A stretch of 64,000 nucleotides of DNA. Source: Neodiprion pinetum. Taxonomy: Eukaryota > Arthropoda > Insecta > Hymenoptera > Diprionidae. The notes under the pieces were generated by a model. The model worked only from the letters and a program-made list of their open reading frames with translations. It did not search any database and was not told where the DNA came from. Below are positions 1 through 14,400 of this stretch, one piece after another. The stretch spans positions 28,870,607-28,934,606 of the forward strand of contig NC_060235.2 of assembly GCF_021155775.2 (NCBI RefSeq). The letters are read 5' to 3'. Position 1 is the first letter of the stretch. Each line of letters opens with the position of its first letter. The position numbers and the translations under genes were made by a program.

Positions 1-700
1 AACCCATTCACGATCTCTTGCTGTTTCGGGTTTGATTATCCAACACTGATCTCTGTATACATATAGTAGAGATCAGTGCTCTTCGATAGATTTCTTCAAT
101 AGATTCCCTCCCATTTGTTCACCATTCTTTTGCGAAACCTGTTCGAAATCTAAATGATCGGTATGTTTAGGCTGTTTTTTAACCGTCCGGGAGTCGCCCT
201 ACAAGGTAGGGAGCCTCGTGACGGTCGACGATGAGAAAATCCTCAGTAACCCGGTTCACGTTAATTGGCCTTCCATTTCCCCGCGAAATCCTTCCCTTGC
301 TAATTCTACGCGTTTTCCCTCGTCACCGTTCGTATTTAAAAGCGTTGCTTCGGCGGTCATCTCAGAGGTTTTTTCGCCGCAGTGGTTGAATCAAGAGTAA
401 TTAAACGCCCGGTTTTCCGATTCCCGTTGTCAACACGGATTGTGCAGGCGCGCGCGCTATTGTCGTTATCGATCTATTGATACAATTGTGCTCGTTGCTG
501 TACTGCTATAATAACAATTCTGACGCAAATACCTTAATCGAGTCACATCGACTGAGTTTTTTACAAATTATCATGCACTTTAAGCCATTAGGAGATGGGG
601 TTGACTGTCGTCAGTCAACGGAGACGGCAAGACGAATGTAAAACCATTTTCCATCGGCAGTAGCAATACTAAGATTGGAATGTTTTTGTAAAAAAAACAA
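1..700. other. CpG-richer flank, unassigned; contains an 11-bp inverted repeat
   Basis: No gene is recognised here. Positions about 180-660 are visibly richer in CG dinucleotides than the AT-rich sequence that follows. That would suit a promoter or first exon of a neighbouring gene pointing leftward out of the window, but nothing identifies it. A perfect 11-bp inverted repeat (CACTGATCTCT at 44-54, its complement at 68-78, 13-nt loop) lies near the edge. The 60-codon open frame at 218-400 has no features of a protein. Confidence 0.3.
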
Positions 701-3035
701 CAGACATTAAATATATGTGTCGTATTCTTGTAAAATAAAAATACCAGTGATGGTTTCAGCAGTACTTATTAACACCGCACGGTCTTTTGTAACACCGTAC
801 AAGACTAGGATTAACATATTTTGAAATATACTGAAATTACTAGACTGTACACTAAATGAACGGTATTTATCTGTGCCACTACTGAAGTATGAATTATTTG
901 TATTACCTGAGTAACTACAATGAGATAAAATGCAACAATAGGATAAATTTATCATAGCATACCGAAAATAGAAATTAAATGAATTAGATATGAATTTTTT
1001 AAACAAAGAAATTTTTCAGTCGACATTTACTTTTAAATCTGGTAACGTTGGTGATATTAAACGTAAGTCAAAGGTCTCTTACAGCCCTGATCAACTTTCA
1101 CGTTATTATGAATGTTTTCATCTATCACGATGAATCAGTGTCTGCAATCGAATAGTAATGCAAGATGGTAAAATATTTAGATCAGTAAAGCTTAAACACC
1201 TTTCACAATCACCAGTGCAATACATCTTATTGTGTACTCAATTTCGATTGCTCGGCACATTCCATTTGAATTGGATATATTAATGTGAAGTTCCAAGAGT
1301 TACAGAATCTAGACAACATTCTCAAGTTGATCAAAGAGAAGACAGATTCTGTAATATTCAACAATTCATAATTAAGGTACGTAGTTAGGAACAATAAATG
1401 TTGAATTGCATTCATAAGCAGACTTTTTAAAAAAGTAACAGCACAATTGTACCCGTTGAGAACGGCATGAATTTTCAAATGGCAAAAATTTGTTACAAGA
1501 TAAAGATAACTATGCACTATGTACTTGCAGACAGAAAAAGAAGAGTAAGAGAAATAAGCTGGTATTGGCAGAATAAATTTACTTGATATACATTATTTTA
1601 AATTATATTTTTCAAGGAAAATTTGCTAAATTCGATACAAGCTCTTTTTTTACACATGTGGCAAGTGCTCCGAAACAATGTTTCTGCTATACAGAAAATG
1701 GTAGGACAAGAGAGTCGCATGTTGCAATAATTCTTTTGTTTTAATGTTATGCTCGTAAATGACAAGAAACTGTGAAACATAAGAACTGTTATGAAAACAT
1801 TCAACTTTAAAAATATATTCGCACAGTTCCCACATGCCTATACATCGTAATGCTTATGTGTTATTAAAATAAAAGCCCATTCGTTAAAGTATAAAGAAGG
1901 TAATCTATTACAATTGAGTAAGTCGGATCAATTTGTTCCTAAATTTGTTGAATATTCGAAAATAAAACTAGAGCAATTGTGATGTCATCAAGAGATATAA
2001 TGAAATACAAAATTATGTACAAAATAAAAAATAAAAATAAACTATCGACGTTGAGTATTAATAATAGCAATGTTCTCATATGGTTGTAGCATTTTACGTC
2101 ACATAACGCGTAAATTTGATATAACTTTTATTTAAATTAATTGCAATTTATGGAATTTCACTGTTCGTTACAATCAAAAAATTCACAAACATACTTTCCT
2201 CTAAATTATCTCCGGTATCACTAATCATCATTATAAAATAGATCGATACTTGTTATTTCCTTCATTTTCGCATAAGATGCACTATAGTTTATGGCTATGT
2301 ATTTCTGTAGTTTATATACGAAGGATATTGGAGAGGTAACTGGGAGAGTCAAGTAATATATTGACCAGTGGTATCATCAGCGCATCGTAATGTATATTCT
2401 CAATTGTATTTCGGAATCGCTCCATTCGCATTGTCACAATATTAGTCTAAATCAATCTATAGACACCCATTCACACATCATCTCACAAATATGTTTTATA
2501 ATAATTTGGACACAGTTTACTTCAAACAACCAAAATGTGAAAAATTAATTTTTATTAAGTGTGATTTTGCTTAGTTCTAACAGTTCATCAGACTGTACTA
2601 GCAGCAATGTTTCACCAGTTTCTAATATAAAGTCGAGACTCTTGTGGGTCAAAGCCACTTTATTTGCACTATGTAGAGTGCAAATTAAATAAGATTCAAT
2701 GGAAGTGTTATCTACAAAATATCATTACTTGCTAATTACAGCACAAATATGCAAATATAAAAATTTGCATTATATTTATAATCACCCACATTTCGATATT
2801 GTTTACATTGCGATTGAAATGTTTATATATTATGCAGTTGTTCACGTTTTAACCACAGAATATCTTACATTATTAATGTTATCCAATTCACAACGGAAGG
2901 TATACCAGTATCAGTATACCAACGCTAACATCAATATTTAGCTTTATATAAAACTACTATCATGCTGTGTAGCATTTTTCAGTCTCCGCACGTTGCATTT
3001 AAAGTACATTTCCACATATAAGAAAGATTGAAGAG
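701..3035. other. AT-rich osa 3' flank and probable 3' UTR
   Basis: This is AT-rich DNA downstream of the osa stop codon (3038-3036). At least the part next to the stop should be 3' UTR. A minus-strand AATAAA lies at 2664-2659, about 370 nt after the stop, and is a candidate poly(A) signal, but other AT-rich hexamers occur and the true end cannot be fixed from sequence. No gene or structured repeat is seen in 701-2650. Confidence 0.4.
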
Positions 3036-5429
3036 TTACGTCCCCCTTGAACACTGGAATAATACACGAGCCACTATAGCTGCGACTTGTTGATCCAGAA
3101 TCTGGCTCATGACTAACGCGAGAAGTCGTGATTCGTGCTGCAAGAGCAGTGTTCTATTATCTGGGTGCCTTGCTAGATTCAACAAAGTTCCTGCCGCTCG
3201 CCTTAGCATGTCCAAACTAGTTCCCATAGACTCGGGATTGTCTCTTAAAGCTGCTAACCCATGCTGATTTGCGACACCCAGCGCGCTTGTTTCCGCTTGC
3301 TCGATAAATGCGACCAACAAAGCAATGCACGGCGTTTGCATCGCCACTGTTCGTGCCACACCACTGTCTGCCGCCGACAAAAAGTGTAATAAATTTACTC
3401 CGAATTCTCTGAGTACTTGTTCTTCACTACGGCAGAGTAACCTAGTGAGAACTGAGCAGAGCCGCTGCAATCTCGAGTACGGCGGAGTAGCTACAACTAG
3501 GTCCACATTGCTCTCGGTAACACATAGCTTACAAAGCGCTTCCAAAGCCAACCTTTGTGGGGAAAGCGACGATGTCGGCCCTACAGTTGGAAACGGATCT
3601 TGTCCGTGGGCTGCCGGACACACGGCCCAATGTAACAAACCATCTAGTACTGGTCGTGATATTTCTTCTGGATGCTGACTGAGATCCATATGGCCTGAGA
3701 TATTAGCTGCCATAACTAGTACATTTTCTCTAATGTGATGGAGAAAATCCCACCACCATTCATTTTCTCCTTGTAAACTGCTGCAGGAATCCGCAAAGTC
3801 GGCATCCTCTTCTCGATCGTAGTTTCTCGTTTTTTGTGCTCTAACTGGATGCTCGTGGTGTAGGAGTAGAAGCTTACCAAGTATGCTAAGAAAAGTAACA
3901 TTCTTTGCAAATTCAATTTCGTTGCCAGGTACGAACGTCAGGTTTCTCAAAATTGTAGACAAACAAACACATCGTCGTGCTAACCCATCTTGACTCTCGG
4001 TAACAAGGTACAGGCTGGCTTCATCTCGAGAATAACTTTCATCCTCATAATCACTTATTCGCCTTCTTTTTAGTGTACCAGCTGGATCTTTAATATTTAA
4101 CTTTTGCTCGTCTTTTGTACTCAGAGACTCCTCTTCCTCTTGGGTCAATTTTTCCGAATCCAAATTGCTCAAGCTATCGCTCAGGCCATTTTGATTGGGA
4201 AGTACGTTGTCGTCGGCAGATGCTCTCGATAATTCGGATAAACTTTCACCAATATTGTTATTGGCTTTGGATTCATTTTCCGAATCCTTTCGTGTTCCGT
4301 CATTCTTTTTTTCAAACAATTCTCTAGTGAGATCGTTCATCTCGACCGGTTCTTTCTTAATTCTGGATAAAACATCGCTAAGAGTTTTAATTTTCTTCTT
4401 TTTATCAAACTGTTTACGTTCACTAATAGGAGTTGTGGGCTTGTCATTACAGTCATGAGATTTTTTAAATGTTTCTACATTTTCTAACATGCTGTCTATT
4501 TTGGATTCTTCTATTTTAACATCAATACTTTCAACCTCTTTTTCAAGAAGCGGTGGTTTTTCGTCCCTCAACTGTCTCGCAAAAGGAACACTGTCCAATT
4601 CAGATTGAAAGCATGTAACGATGTATTTGGTTGTATTGGCGTCAACTTGCCAAGGTTCCGTATCGGCTTCACAATCTGGATAATGATCCCAAGGTCGGCG
4701 TGAGTCCAAAACAAATAAATCGTCGTCTCGAGGTATCATTTTCACTGGACGCCCTCGCCTTGACAAAAATGTGTAATTGGAACCAGACAAAAGTATGATA
4801 CGGTCTTCAGCGTCGACAGGTCGTGACACTGCACCTAGATCAACTTCGGCCCCCTCTGATGTACGACACCATTGTTGTTCTTCCTCACCCATTGGAGATT
4901 CAAACATATCGGACAGGGAACGAGAAAAATGCTCCAACAATACATCCAGTAATCCTGGGAGATGTGCCAACCCAAAGTAACTAACCTAAAAGCATAAGTG
5001 ATCCCATATGTTTGTCAAAAATGTTCCACTTGTCCACTTTAAATATATGCAAGTTAAAGTTTCCATCAAATTAATTGGTGGTAAAGTATAACTTTCAACA
5101 AACTAGTTTCACAAAGATTTCATGTTTTGCTACCAGCTAGTCTACTTGAATAAAATCATGCATGGATAACTTCAAGTGAAAACACTTACCGAAGAATCGT
5201 CGAAAAGTAAAATATTTAGGACATCTAGCGCCCAACAGCTTTCAGCCAATAAGCCGGACCTCAGTGCCATCATAATTCGCCACGCCTCGACAGGGGCAAC
5301 TTCAGCTCGCGTTAGTTTACGCCTTTTGTACAATAATGGTGTGACAGCTTCTACACTGTCGCTAGGAAATGTCATCTCCCTTTTTGGTGCCGGTTGCTGG
5401 TTTATCATAGGGCTTATTCCTAGTTGACT
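3036..5429 (-). other. osa: BAF250_C region of Osa (C-terminal SWI/SNF assembly domain)
   Basis: Exons 19 (5429-5190) and 20 (4985-3036) encode residues about 1309-2037. They start with the SWI/SNF-like BAF250_C signature: KRRKLTR, then AWRIMMALRSGLLAESCWAL, then LLFDDSS-VSYFGLAHLPGLL. A charged, Lys/Glu-rich low-complexity linker follows (about 1500-1680), and then the helical armadillo-like part that holds the WWWDFL and LLNLARHPDNR motifs typical of ARID1 proteins. Two LXXLL nuclear-receptor-box-like motifs (LDVLL, LTRLL) are visible. In the family this region docks onto the core of the complex. The final exon is one long uninterrupted 1950-nt frame ending in TAA. Confidence 0.92.
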
Positions 5430-8400
5430 CTGCAAATGAAACCAATAAGAAAATGTTATAAAGATTTTGTTCTACATTGTAACATCCCGAATTAGAACAA
5501 AAAAAAATTCATAATTTGATATCAGAGGAAGAAAATTAAATCTTAGAGAAAACTTGTATTGAAGACATTTAAAAATTGATTCAACTGAAATGTGAAATAT
5601 CTTAACCTGATGAGTACTAGGAGGTGGATAAAGAGGGGATGGTTGATTGGGATATCTGGGATCCCACGATGGTGGTGGATGTTGTGCAACAGTATTCCCA
5701 GTTAGTTGGGTTGCAGGCCTCGGGGTTTGTTGATTTCCCCACTGTGGACTACTGATTCCACCAACACTACTTGAAGCTGATGTGCCTGATGTCCCTTGAG
5801 GCTGTGGTGGTTGTGGTGGCTGTGCTGCTTGTGCAGAATATTGAACCCTATTGTTGCTATTACCACTGCTAAACTGATTTGAATTGACTGGCCAGCCTGT
5901 AAGATTATTTGCGTGTAAATTAGGATGCAAATTAGTTTCACAGATTTTAATGAACTGTCGTCTAAGCAGTGTCTTTGACCGAATGAAACGTGTTCATCAG
6001 ATCATCATTCATAAAAGTATAATTGAAAAGCATAATCATTTCTCTGAGTAGTTAATGGTTTTATTCTTTGATGACGAGATGATTCTTATTTAATATCACG
6101 AAATGCATGATCAACAAAACGTTAGATTTACCAGGATAGGCCGGCCTTGGCGGATTATATGGTGGATACTGTTGGTCTTTGGCAAAATCAGGATGTCGCC
6201 GTGGTTGTGTTGGTCCTGGTGGAGGGGGTGGCATATTTTTGCTCACTGCACTCGCACTAGCATACATTTGGTTACTTCCAGATCCTGCATATCCTCCCTG
6301 ATTGTTAACATTAGCAAATTAACATCTTATTTGAGTAAAACTTTGCTCGTAAATAGTTTATCGTTTTATTCCAAATTTGAGACATCGAAATGTAACGTAT
6401 GTACCTGTTCTGGCCTATAGTATTCTTGTGATCCCGAATAATTAGAAGCTGCAGGTGACTGAGATGGTGGCGAAGGTTGGCTAGTAGATGGTTGCTGCGT
6501 ATTAGGTGGATGACCTTGTGGACCAGGAGGATAGCTGCTATTTCGACCACTTGGTGGTGTTCCTGTAGAATAGCCAGCTGGCTGCTGTCCACTGCTGTAC
6601 CTATTGTACAGATCCTGTACTCCTGTACTATTTGGTGGCATGTTTCCTCCACTATACCCTCTAAGCATTGTATTTTATAATTATCTTACAGAATCATACA
6701 TCATAAAAACAAAACGATATTTGAAAGAAAAAAATAAAACAAACCTCTCAGCATCCGGCCCGCCATACGGAGGGTAGTGGGATCTTGGGGAATACGGCTG
6801 GTTGAAGTCACTCTGTTGTCCCATTGCATTTCCTTGAGGTCTAATATATTGATCCTGTGAGTAATTCTGGTAGGGTCCAGGTCCTTGATAATTTCCTTGT
6901 TGCATTCCTGCAACAAAAACTGTATTGAGAAGTTTCATAAACATCAGCAGGGTTGTTCAGAACGTTTGTCTCAATACGATTTCAATAAGGCTTATTCATT
7001 GCACGAGATAAAAATTAATAAAAGTCAGTAATATTATACAACGTGGTTTTTTGTTTTAATATATTAAATCATAAGCGAATCTTCATACGAGCTGAACGGC
7101 AAATACCACTTGAAAAAAAAAAAAAAAATGAAAAATGAAATTTATATTAATTGATGTTGAAGAGAAAATAAATGTTATCAACCTTGATGCGGCGATGGTG
7201 CACTGCTTTGACTGGGTGGCCGAGGTGGAGGTGGAGTGTAATCGGATGGAGGTCCACCCGGGGCACCACCTGCATAACCACTTTGATAGTTTCCGTAACC
7301 GTCCATTGAAGTACTACTGGAACCAGCAGCAGGAAAAGAATCCTGGGAGTTTGACGATCCTACATATATAATATACATGTATATTATATCGACGACTTGT
7401 AAGAATTTCATTTTTCAAATCAATTTTTCTACAAGTTCAATGACATGCCCAGCGATGAGCTTTTATGCCTGTAGCTGATTTCAAAATAGTTACTTACTTG
7501 TTGAAATTTTCAAACGTTATTAAATCGATCAAATTCAGGCTGTTCAAAATAGTTTTTACCAGTCTAATTAGAAAATCTGTAGTTACAAATACGATTTACT
7601 GTACTTTTACAACACATAAAGTCTATGAAATGATAGTCTTGATTTGTTCGGAATTTTTTGGTATGCGCCCGAATTTATATCTTTATATTGTAATTTTAAT
7701 AAATGTAAGCACCTTTTGAGACACTTAAGCATGTGTACGAATTGCATTGCTATTTTTTAATTAATATAAATTATTATAAACATTTTCCATTCTTACGAAC
7801 CTTTCTCAGTAACCCAAGTTTTTTCTGAATTTTTTTCTGTTGGATATATGTTTGATGTAATACAATTGATAATAAACTAATGTTGAATTGTAAAAGACTT
7901 AAGTAATGTTTATAGGAAAAAAAAACATTGTGCTCACAGTGACCAGAAATTCGCACGTTGTGCCATCGAATTTATTCTTTACACGTTCCGTGACATATCT
8001 TTTGCAATAAGATCAGATATGCACATCACATTTTTTTTTACATTTTTTACCTGGCGATGGTACAGAAGCTGTTCCTTTAGTTCCTTTTTTCTTGGATCCA
8101 GCTTCGACTTGGTTAATAATCGGTTGAGGATCAACACCACCTCGGTCAAAATGACATTCGTAAGCAAGAAGATGCTTTGTATAGTGCTTCCGCAATGTAT
8201 ATGCTGCACTACTGCTTGCTCCAATGCCTAGTAGACCTGCTATATCCTTCCATGTCTTGTTTTTCGTGACCTAGTGAAGCATATACCATTTTTATATACG
8301 AACAATGAAAAATTAAGGTGAAGGTATGAGAAGGCAATAATTGCGATTTCTACCGTTTTTCCATCTTTTAGTTAAAAAAAAACGGGAAATTGTTTCAATA

Positions 8401-11400
8401 TGCAACTTAATAACATAGTTGTAAAGTTCAAGGATATAAGAACATCAACAATTTTCATGCTATTTGCTGAAAAAATGTATGTGAAGACTTCCAAGCTTAT
8501 ACAGACCTATCGGTAAAATGTGCTTAAAATTATGCTAATTACTTTCAGCAATTTCAGATGAGTTACTGAACGTAAAAAGGTTGCTTCATAGACCAAGGAC
8601 CTCATTAAAGTTCATTTTGATAATGATTGTTCATGTGTAACAAGCCAGAAATGATTTGAAGAAGTTGCATTTGTGCCTGCACATTTCTGTGTAATTTAAT
8701 AGTTCTGTAAAACTTCACACCATATATCCAGAAAAAATTTTATGCCAAAAACAAGGATATGTCATAATTCCCTATAATTCACTGATTACAACGGAAAAAG
8801 TATAACTATTGGGAAAAATTTGATGCAGCGTCTTCTCTGAGGGCGCGAACAGAAAGAATCTAAAATTACTAGATCATTTTTCATTGCTATTCAAAATGAT
8901 TCTAAAAGATGCAAGGTCTAACGTAAATACGCTGGCTGAACGACAAACGTTAAAAAAATAATAATCAGTGTCACTCACTGATAAAATAATTTTGATGTCG
9001 TACATTGCGTTTGAACTCGAAGCGCAAAATATGCGAATTCGCATTTAATCTACTATCTGTCAGATGCATAAATGTGGGTAATGAAAAATGTCCTTATCTG
9101 TAATTCAAGTCTATAGATGCTTTAGTTTTAGGATTCTTAATAGAGAAAAGGTAATTCAACATTGTAAAAAATGCATGGGAAGCACGCAGAGATCTGTTGC
9201 AAAATGTGGTTTAAATATGATTATTTGGTCTGCATATCTAATAGATGATGTCTTCACATATTGGTGTAACAAAATATTAATCAAACTAATTACACTTAAA
9301 GAAACCTTTGCATTCGTATGCAATATTCATCATTTAGAGTGATTGAGCATGCATAGAAATGAATATAGAAATTACGATTAGAATGTATAGTTTGGCATGA
9401 AATTTTTTCTCCACAAGCTCCTCAGCATTATTATAATACATACCATTTCATGATCTTTCTTGATTATCTCTAGAACTTCTTGCAGTGAATTAAAAGTATT
9501 TATTAACAGGGATCATCTTACAAATAACATCAAGTCCCGCGACGTATTATGTCTTAAAACTTAGATGGCGATAAATCAATTCAATCAATTACTCAGTACC
9601 TCTTAGTTCTATTGAATCGACATCAATGCTATTATTTCAACCTTTTTTTCGGAATATATTTAAAAGATTTCATTTGCATTCATATCAATAAGTTGTTTAC
9701 AGCAAGAATAACAGACTATTGTTAAATAAAAATAATGAATTTAAAGATTCTAAGCCACTTGCTGAGAAAGCAAATTCATGTTAAAAATAAATTTTACTCA
9801 ATGCCTCACAGAAGCAGTTTCGACAGTCATGAGATCAGTAAATTTCTCAGGTTCTCAACTTTTGTACAAACTTGCAATCATATGATAACTAATTCTAAAA
9901 AATGTAGTACAAGGGGTTTAAACAGTGTATAAGCTAAATTAAAGCAACCATGGATAAAGAGCTGTAAGTAAAATATGACCAAAACGATAATGAACAATAA
10001 CTATTACATATTATAATAATGACGTTATTGTTCACATGAGGCAAAGCTTTAAATTGCATAAAATGAATGATGAATAAAGTTGTACTCTTCAAATCAATGG
10101 AACTCAAGGACAATCTTGAGCAAATGATAATATGCATCGCCATCTAAGATTATGGAAACATACTCGAAATTAGCGTAGCATTGTGCGTGTCATGCATGAC
10201 CAATAATAAATGTATCAAAAACATTGTGCAAGGCGTGACAGAAGACATATGTGATAATTAAATCTGCTAATCATGTAAATAATATCAAAAGCTCCAGATA
10301 AAAGTTATAGTTTTGTGACTGATCGAAAGTTTAAGCATTAATAATGGCAACTTTTGAGAATACTATTAACAATGAGAATATATCCAAATACACATGAAGC
10401 TATTATTTTCAACACTGACGAAATTCGACTTGCTGAGTTGGAACATTATATAAAGGAATGAAATGAAGGATTATACGTAATTTCACGTTGTCGAAGTGAA
10501 AATTTTTCATAATTATAATGATCAAAATAACATTATTTTTCATGATTATAGTATTGTGAATGTACAAAAGTAACGAAGTGACTGTTGCATCATTCTTTCG
10601 AATTTTCGTGTGATTCTCCGTGTTAAAACGTGCCTGTTCGATTATTGTTCATAATAACAAAGTAATTAAAATTCGTAAAATACCTTTTTGTAGAATGCAT
10701 CAAATAAGTTGCGATACTTAACAATAAATTTTCTTTTGCATTACACCTGTAGAATTTAACGCACCAAAAGTGGTGCTCTTGCTTCAATAATGAATTGAAA
10801 ATTATTATGATAAAATAAAAAATACGAAATCAATAACAAGAAAAAACAAGAAAAAAAATAAGAATTGTGAAGCGCAACATACACAAATATTATACAATAA
10901 TGAAAAAGCCGGTATACGTAATTTCACATAGGAAGAAAAAATTTTACAAAACATCATGCACGAGGGGTAGAATTGATTGTGGCAATGCTTGGTAACATAA
11001 ACAGTGACGAAGAAAAAAAAAACTTAACGACAAACCGACGTTAATCATGTTCAATAGATATAAATCTATTAACTATACAATAAATAAACATATGAAATAA
11101 AATATACGGAAAAGATGTGCATCGACAGATGACTATGAAAAACTTTGTTCGTAAATTTGAAATTTGTTCGATAGTTTTTCAACTATATAACTTGAATCTC
11201 TAGCTTTTCATGTTTACCTTATTATACAGATAAATCGCCTATACCTTCTGTGAACCACACCCTTTAGAATAAAAATACAAAACACACATAAGACACCGAG
11301 GGCTAGATGGAACTACACTGCACCTTGCATACCTCCATGAAGCCCCCTCTCTCCTTGACGTAGAAGTACAATCTGAATAGATCAAGGGGGTTCTTGGAGA

Positions 11401-14400
11401 TAGTAGGACAACTGGTGATAGGTGTACGTTTTTCCTCCATAAAAGACACAAGTTTGTCTAGCCATGTCCTTCGATCCATTGAATCATCCATCTCATAGAG
11501 CTTTGCCAAGCTATCCGGTTTCTGAAAATAATATTGAGTTCAAGATTCACAATAACTCGAAGACGAAAAGTATTTTGTATTTCAATTCAAACGAACCATG
11601 CTTGATTAATAGTGCAACGTCACATTTAACTGTCTACTCTGTTCCACCACTAAACACAACATATAACAGAACTTTTTCTGCTAACAAACTGTTTTCTGTC
11701 ATTAATATCCATTTCTTAATAATGTATTATTCCTATTCCAAGACTAGCAAGACCCATAAATGAATTATTTATTTTACTGTAACTTGATTGCCGGTAAGTA
11801 AGGAAGATACTGTAAAATAATTTGATAAAATAAGACATTCAACAGTTTGGGACAATTCATTATTTAAATTTCGAAATCTGCAGAAGTGACAATAATTTAA
11901 GATTTATATGATAAGGGATATATTTTGAACCGCATTCATATTGCGTGCACCAATTCACCTTTGTAATTGGTTAGACTCGACTGATACTCAAAAACGAATA
12001 GTTTGTACGGTTTCTTCACAAAATCGTACTGTCCAAACGTTATCAATCTGGTGTGTTATTGGAATATATTCAGTGTGTATAATAATTTTAGTAGAAAAAA
12101 ATAAAATTAATGCAATACAGGTTTTTATAACTGGGATGCGTAAAAGTGTGAAAATGGAGATTATGCAATAAAATTAAAGAAATAGTAGCATCTGCAGTAT
12201 TGTTTTTGCCAGTATTAAACAAAATTCAGGCTTCACAGGGATACCAGGTAATTTAAGTGCAAATAGCGGGTTATTTGTGTTAAAATCGGGTGCTTTCACG
12301 GTCCTAACATTTTTGCATAGTAACATACAGGAAAAAAAAAAAAAAAAATGGGGAAAAAAAACAGAAAACAATCCATGACGAAAGCATCCTTTACGAAAGT
12401 AAAAATTACTTTAACATGACTAAATTAAAGTTTCCTTGGATAGGCTCATTACTTCATAATTATTATTGCAATTAATAATAATTTGACCGCCGCGCAAGTT
12501 GACCCGTGAAGTTTACATTGATTGAAAATTCCGTCAAAAAAATTATTTTTATTATTACAATGATTTTGTTTTATATAAACTGGCTGGTTCTCATATATTG
12601 TATCATTATTATCTTATACCTTACTGATAAGTAATATCACACTTAGAATGAAAACGTGAAAAACCGAAACAAACATTTGTGCCTGTTAAAATTGAGAAGA
12701 TTATTTCGCCATTGAAGAGTTTTATTAATTGCAATAATAATTATGAAGTAATGAGCCTATCCAAGGAAACTTTGACGGAATTTTCAATCAATGTAAACTT
12801 CACGGGTCAACTTGCGCGGCGGTCAAATTATTTTTATTATTACAATGACTTTGTTTTATATAAACTGGCTGGACCCGTGAAGTTTACATTGATTGAAAAT
12901 TCCGTCAAAGCTGGGCCGCAAAATAGAGAAAACGAAAGTTACATGAAAATGATAAAATGCCAAGGAATGGGTTTAAAAAGGAAATAAAAAGCTTTCAGGG
13001 AAATTTTCAATTTTAGAATGCTTATAAGGGAGGAAGGTGAAAAAATATGTATTTTTAATTGAAAAGGAGAGCCACTGCAAAACCTGAAAATCATATGGTG
13101 GCCAATTCATAATCAAACATGTGCATAAGGGTCCACCCTGACTAACTTTGATTTGATCATCGTTCGACTAGTTTAGTCGTTGACATAAAAATTTCGTATT
13201 TTGCGAAAAAAAATAGACTAACTGTTAAATATTAAGGATACTGGTACAACACCGGTATTATTGCAGATTTCTTCTATTTGGTAATCGATTGCTAATAAGT
13301 GTCTCATCAATTAATTTCATGATCACTACAAAATAACAGTTGAAGCAAAGTGGTTTAACACAATTTACTATATATGTTAGTTTTCCCCTTTGCCTTGAGA
13401 ATATATAGTTGTTATTATATCCAAATAAAAAAGCAAGACGGATATGTGAGAAAATTTTTTGCAAATAATGTAATGGTTAAAAACAATTAAGGACACGAAA
13501 TCAATGAAATACATAGAATAATCATGGGATAGCATCTGTTCAGACATTAAGCGTAAGAGTAGCTAGTACTTGTATTGAAAAACAATAACCTTAGATCTGT
13601 ATGGGTCTTGAGGCACATGACTGTTAAACACCTGTAAAATATAAAAATATTGCAAATTTAAATAATTTTGCATCTAAATTATAACAAGACACAAGTATAT
13701 TATAACTAATCAAATAGGTCATATTATTTACTAACGACCAAGTATAAAGTACATACAGGACTAGCTGGAGTACGTGGCCAGCTTGGACTGCTCATGTCCG
13801 GATATTCTTCATGCATTGAATTAATGCTTGCTGCACCTGGAGATGGTACTGTACTTTGAGGAGTAGCAGGATGACTATGATATCCTCCGCTAATCAATTC
13901 TTTGCGAGACTTTGGTGTTAGAGCAGGATCTTCTCCAGAGGCTACAATAAAATGTGTTACGATGTTCCGTGAAAGAATGTATTTGGCATGAAGTTTTATT
14001 CCGATTACTTCTTTTTATTTCATTTTGTTTGGGTTTTCTCGTGCAGTCAGGTGAGAAATGATCAATTCGGTAAATATTTTTTACTGCTCACCCGCTGAAG
14101 CATTTGACAGAGTCGATTGCTGCGATCCTTCGTCCAACGAAGTACCATCTGGACCAGTCGTTATAACTGAAGTTACTGTACCACTTGACGTGGAAGTAAC
14201 ATTAATGGCTGATGTTCCTGAGGAAGCGAATTAAATCATAGAATATACCAATTACATAAACATGCATGTCATTTTAACCACAATCCGAGGAATACTCTTA
14301 CAGCACTGTTTCATCTGTTGTTAACCCCTACAGGGCCAGAAAGTCTATATATAGACGTGAGCTTTATCCAGAGATTTCACACTGACACTAGGCAGAAATT

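Noticed and set aside
12679..12987. 102-codon frame across the composite repeat
   Set aside because: It runs through inverted and direct repeat modules and is AT-rich. No protein similarity is recognised.
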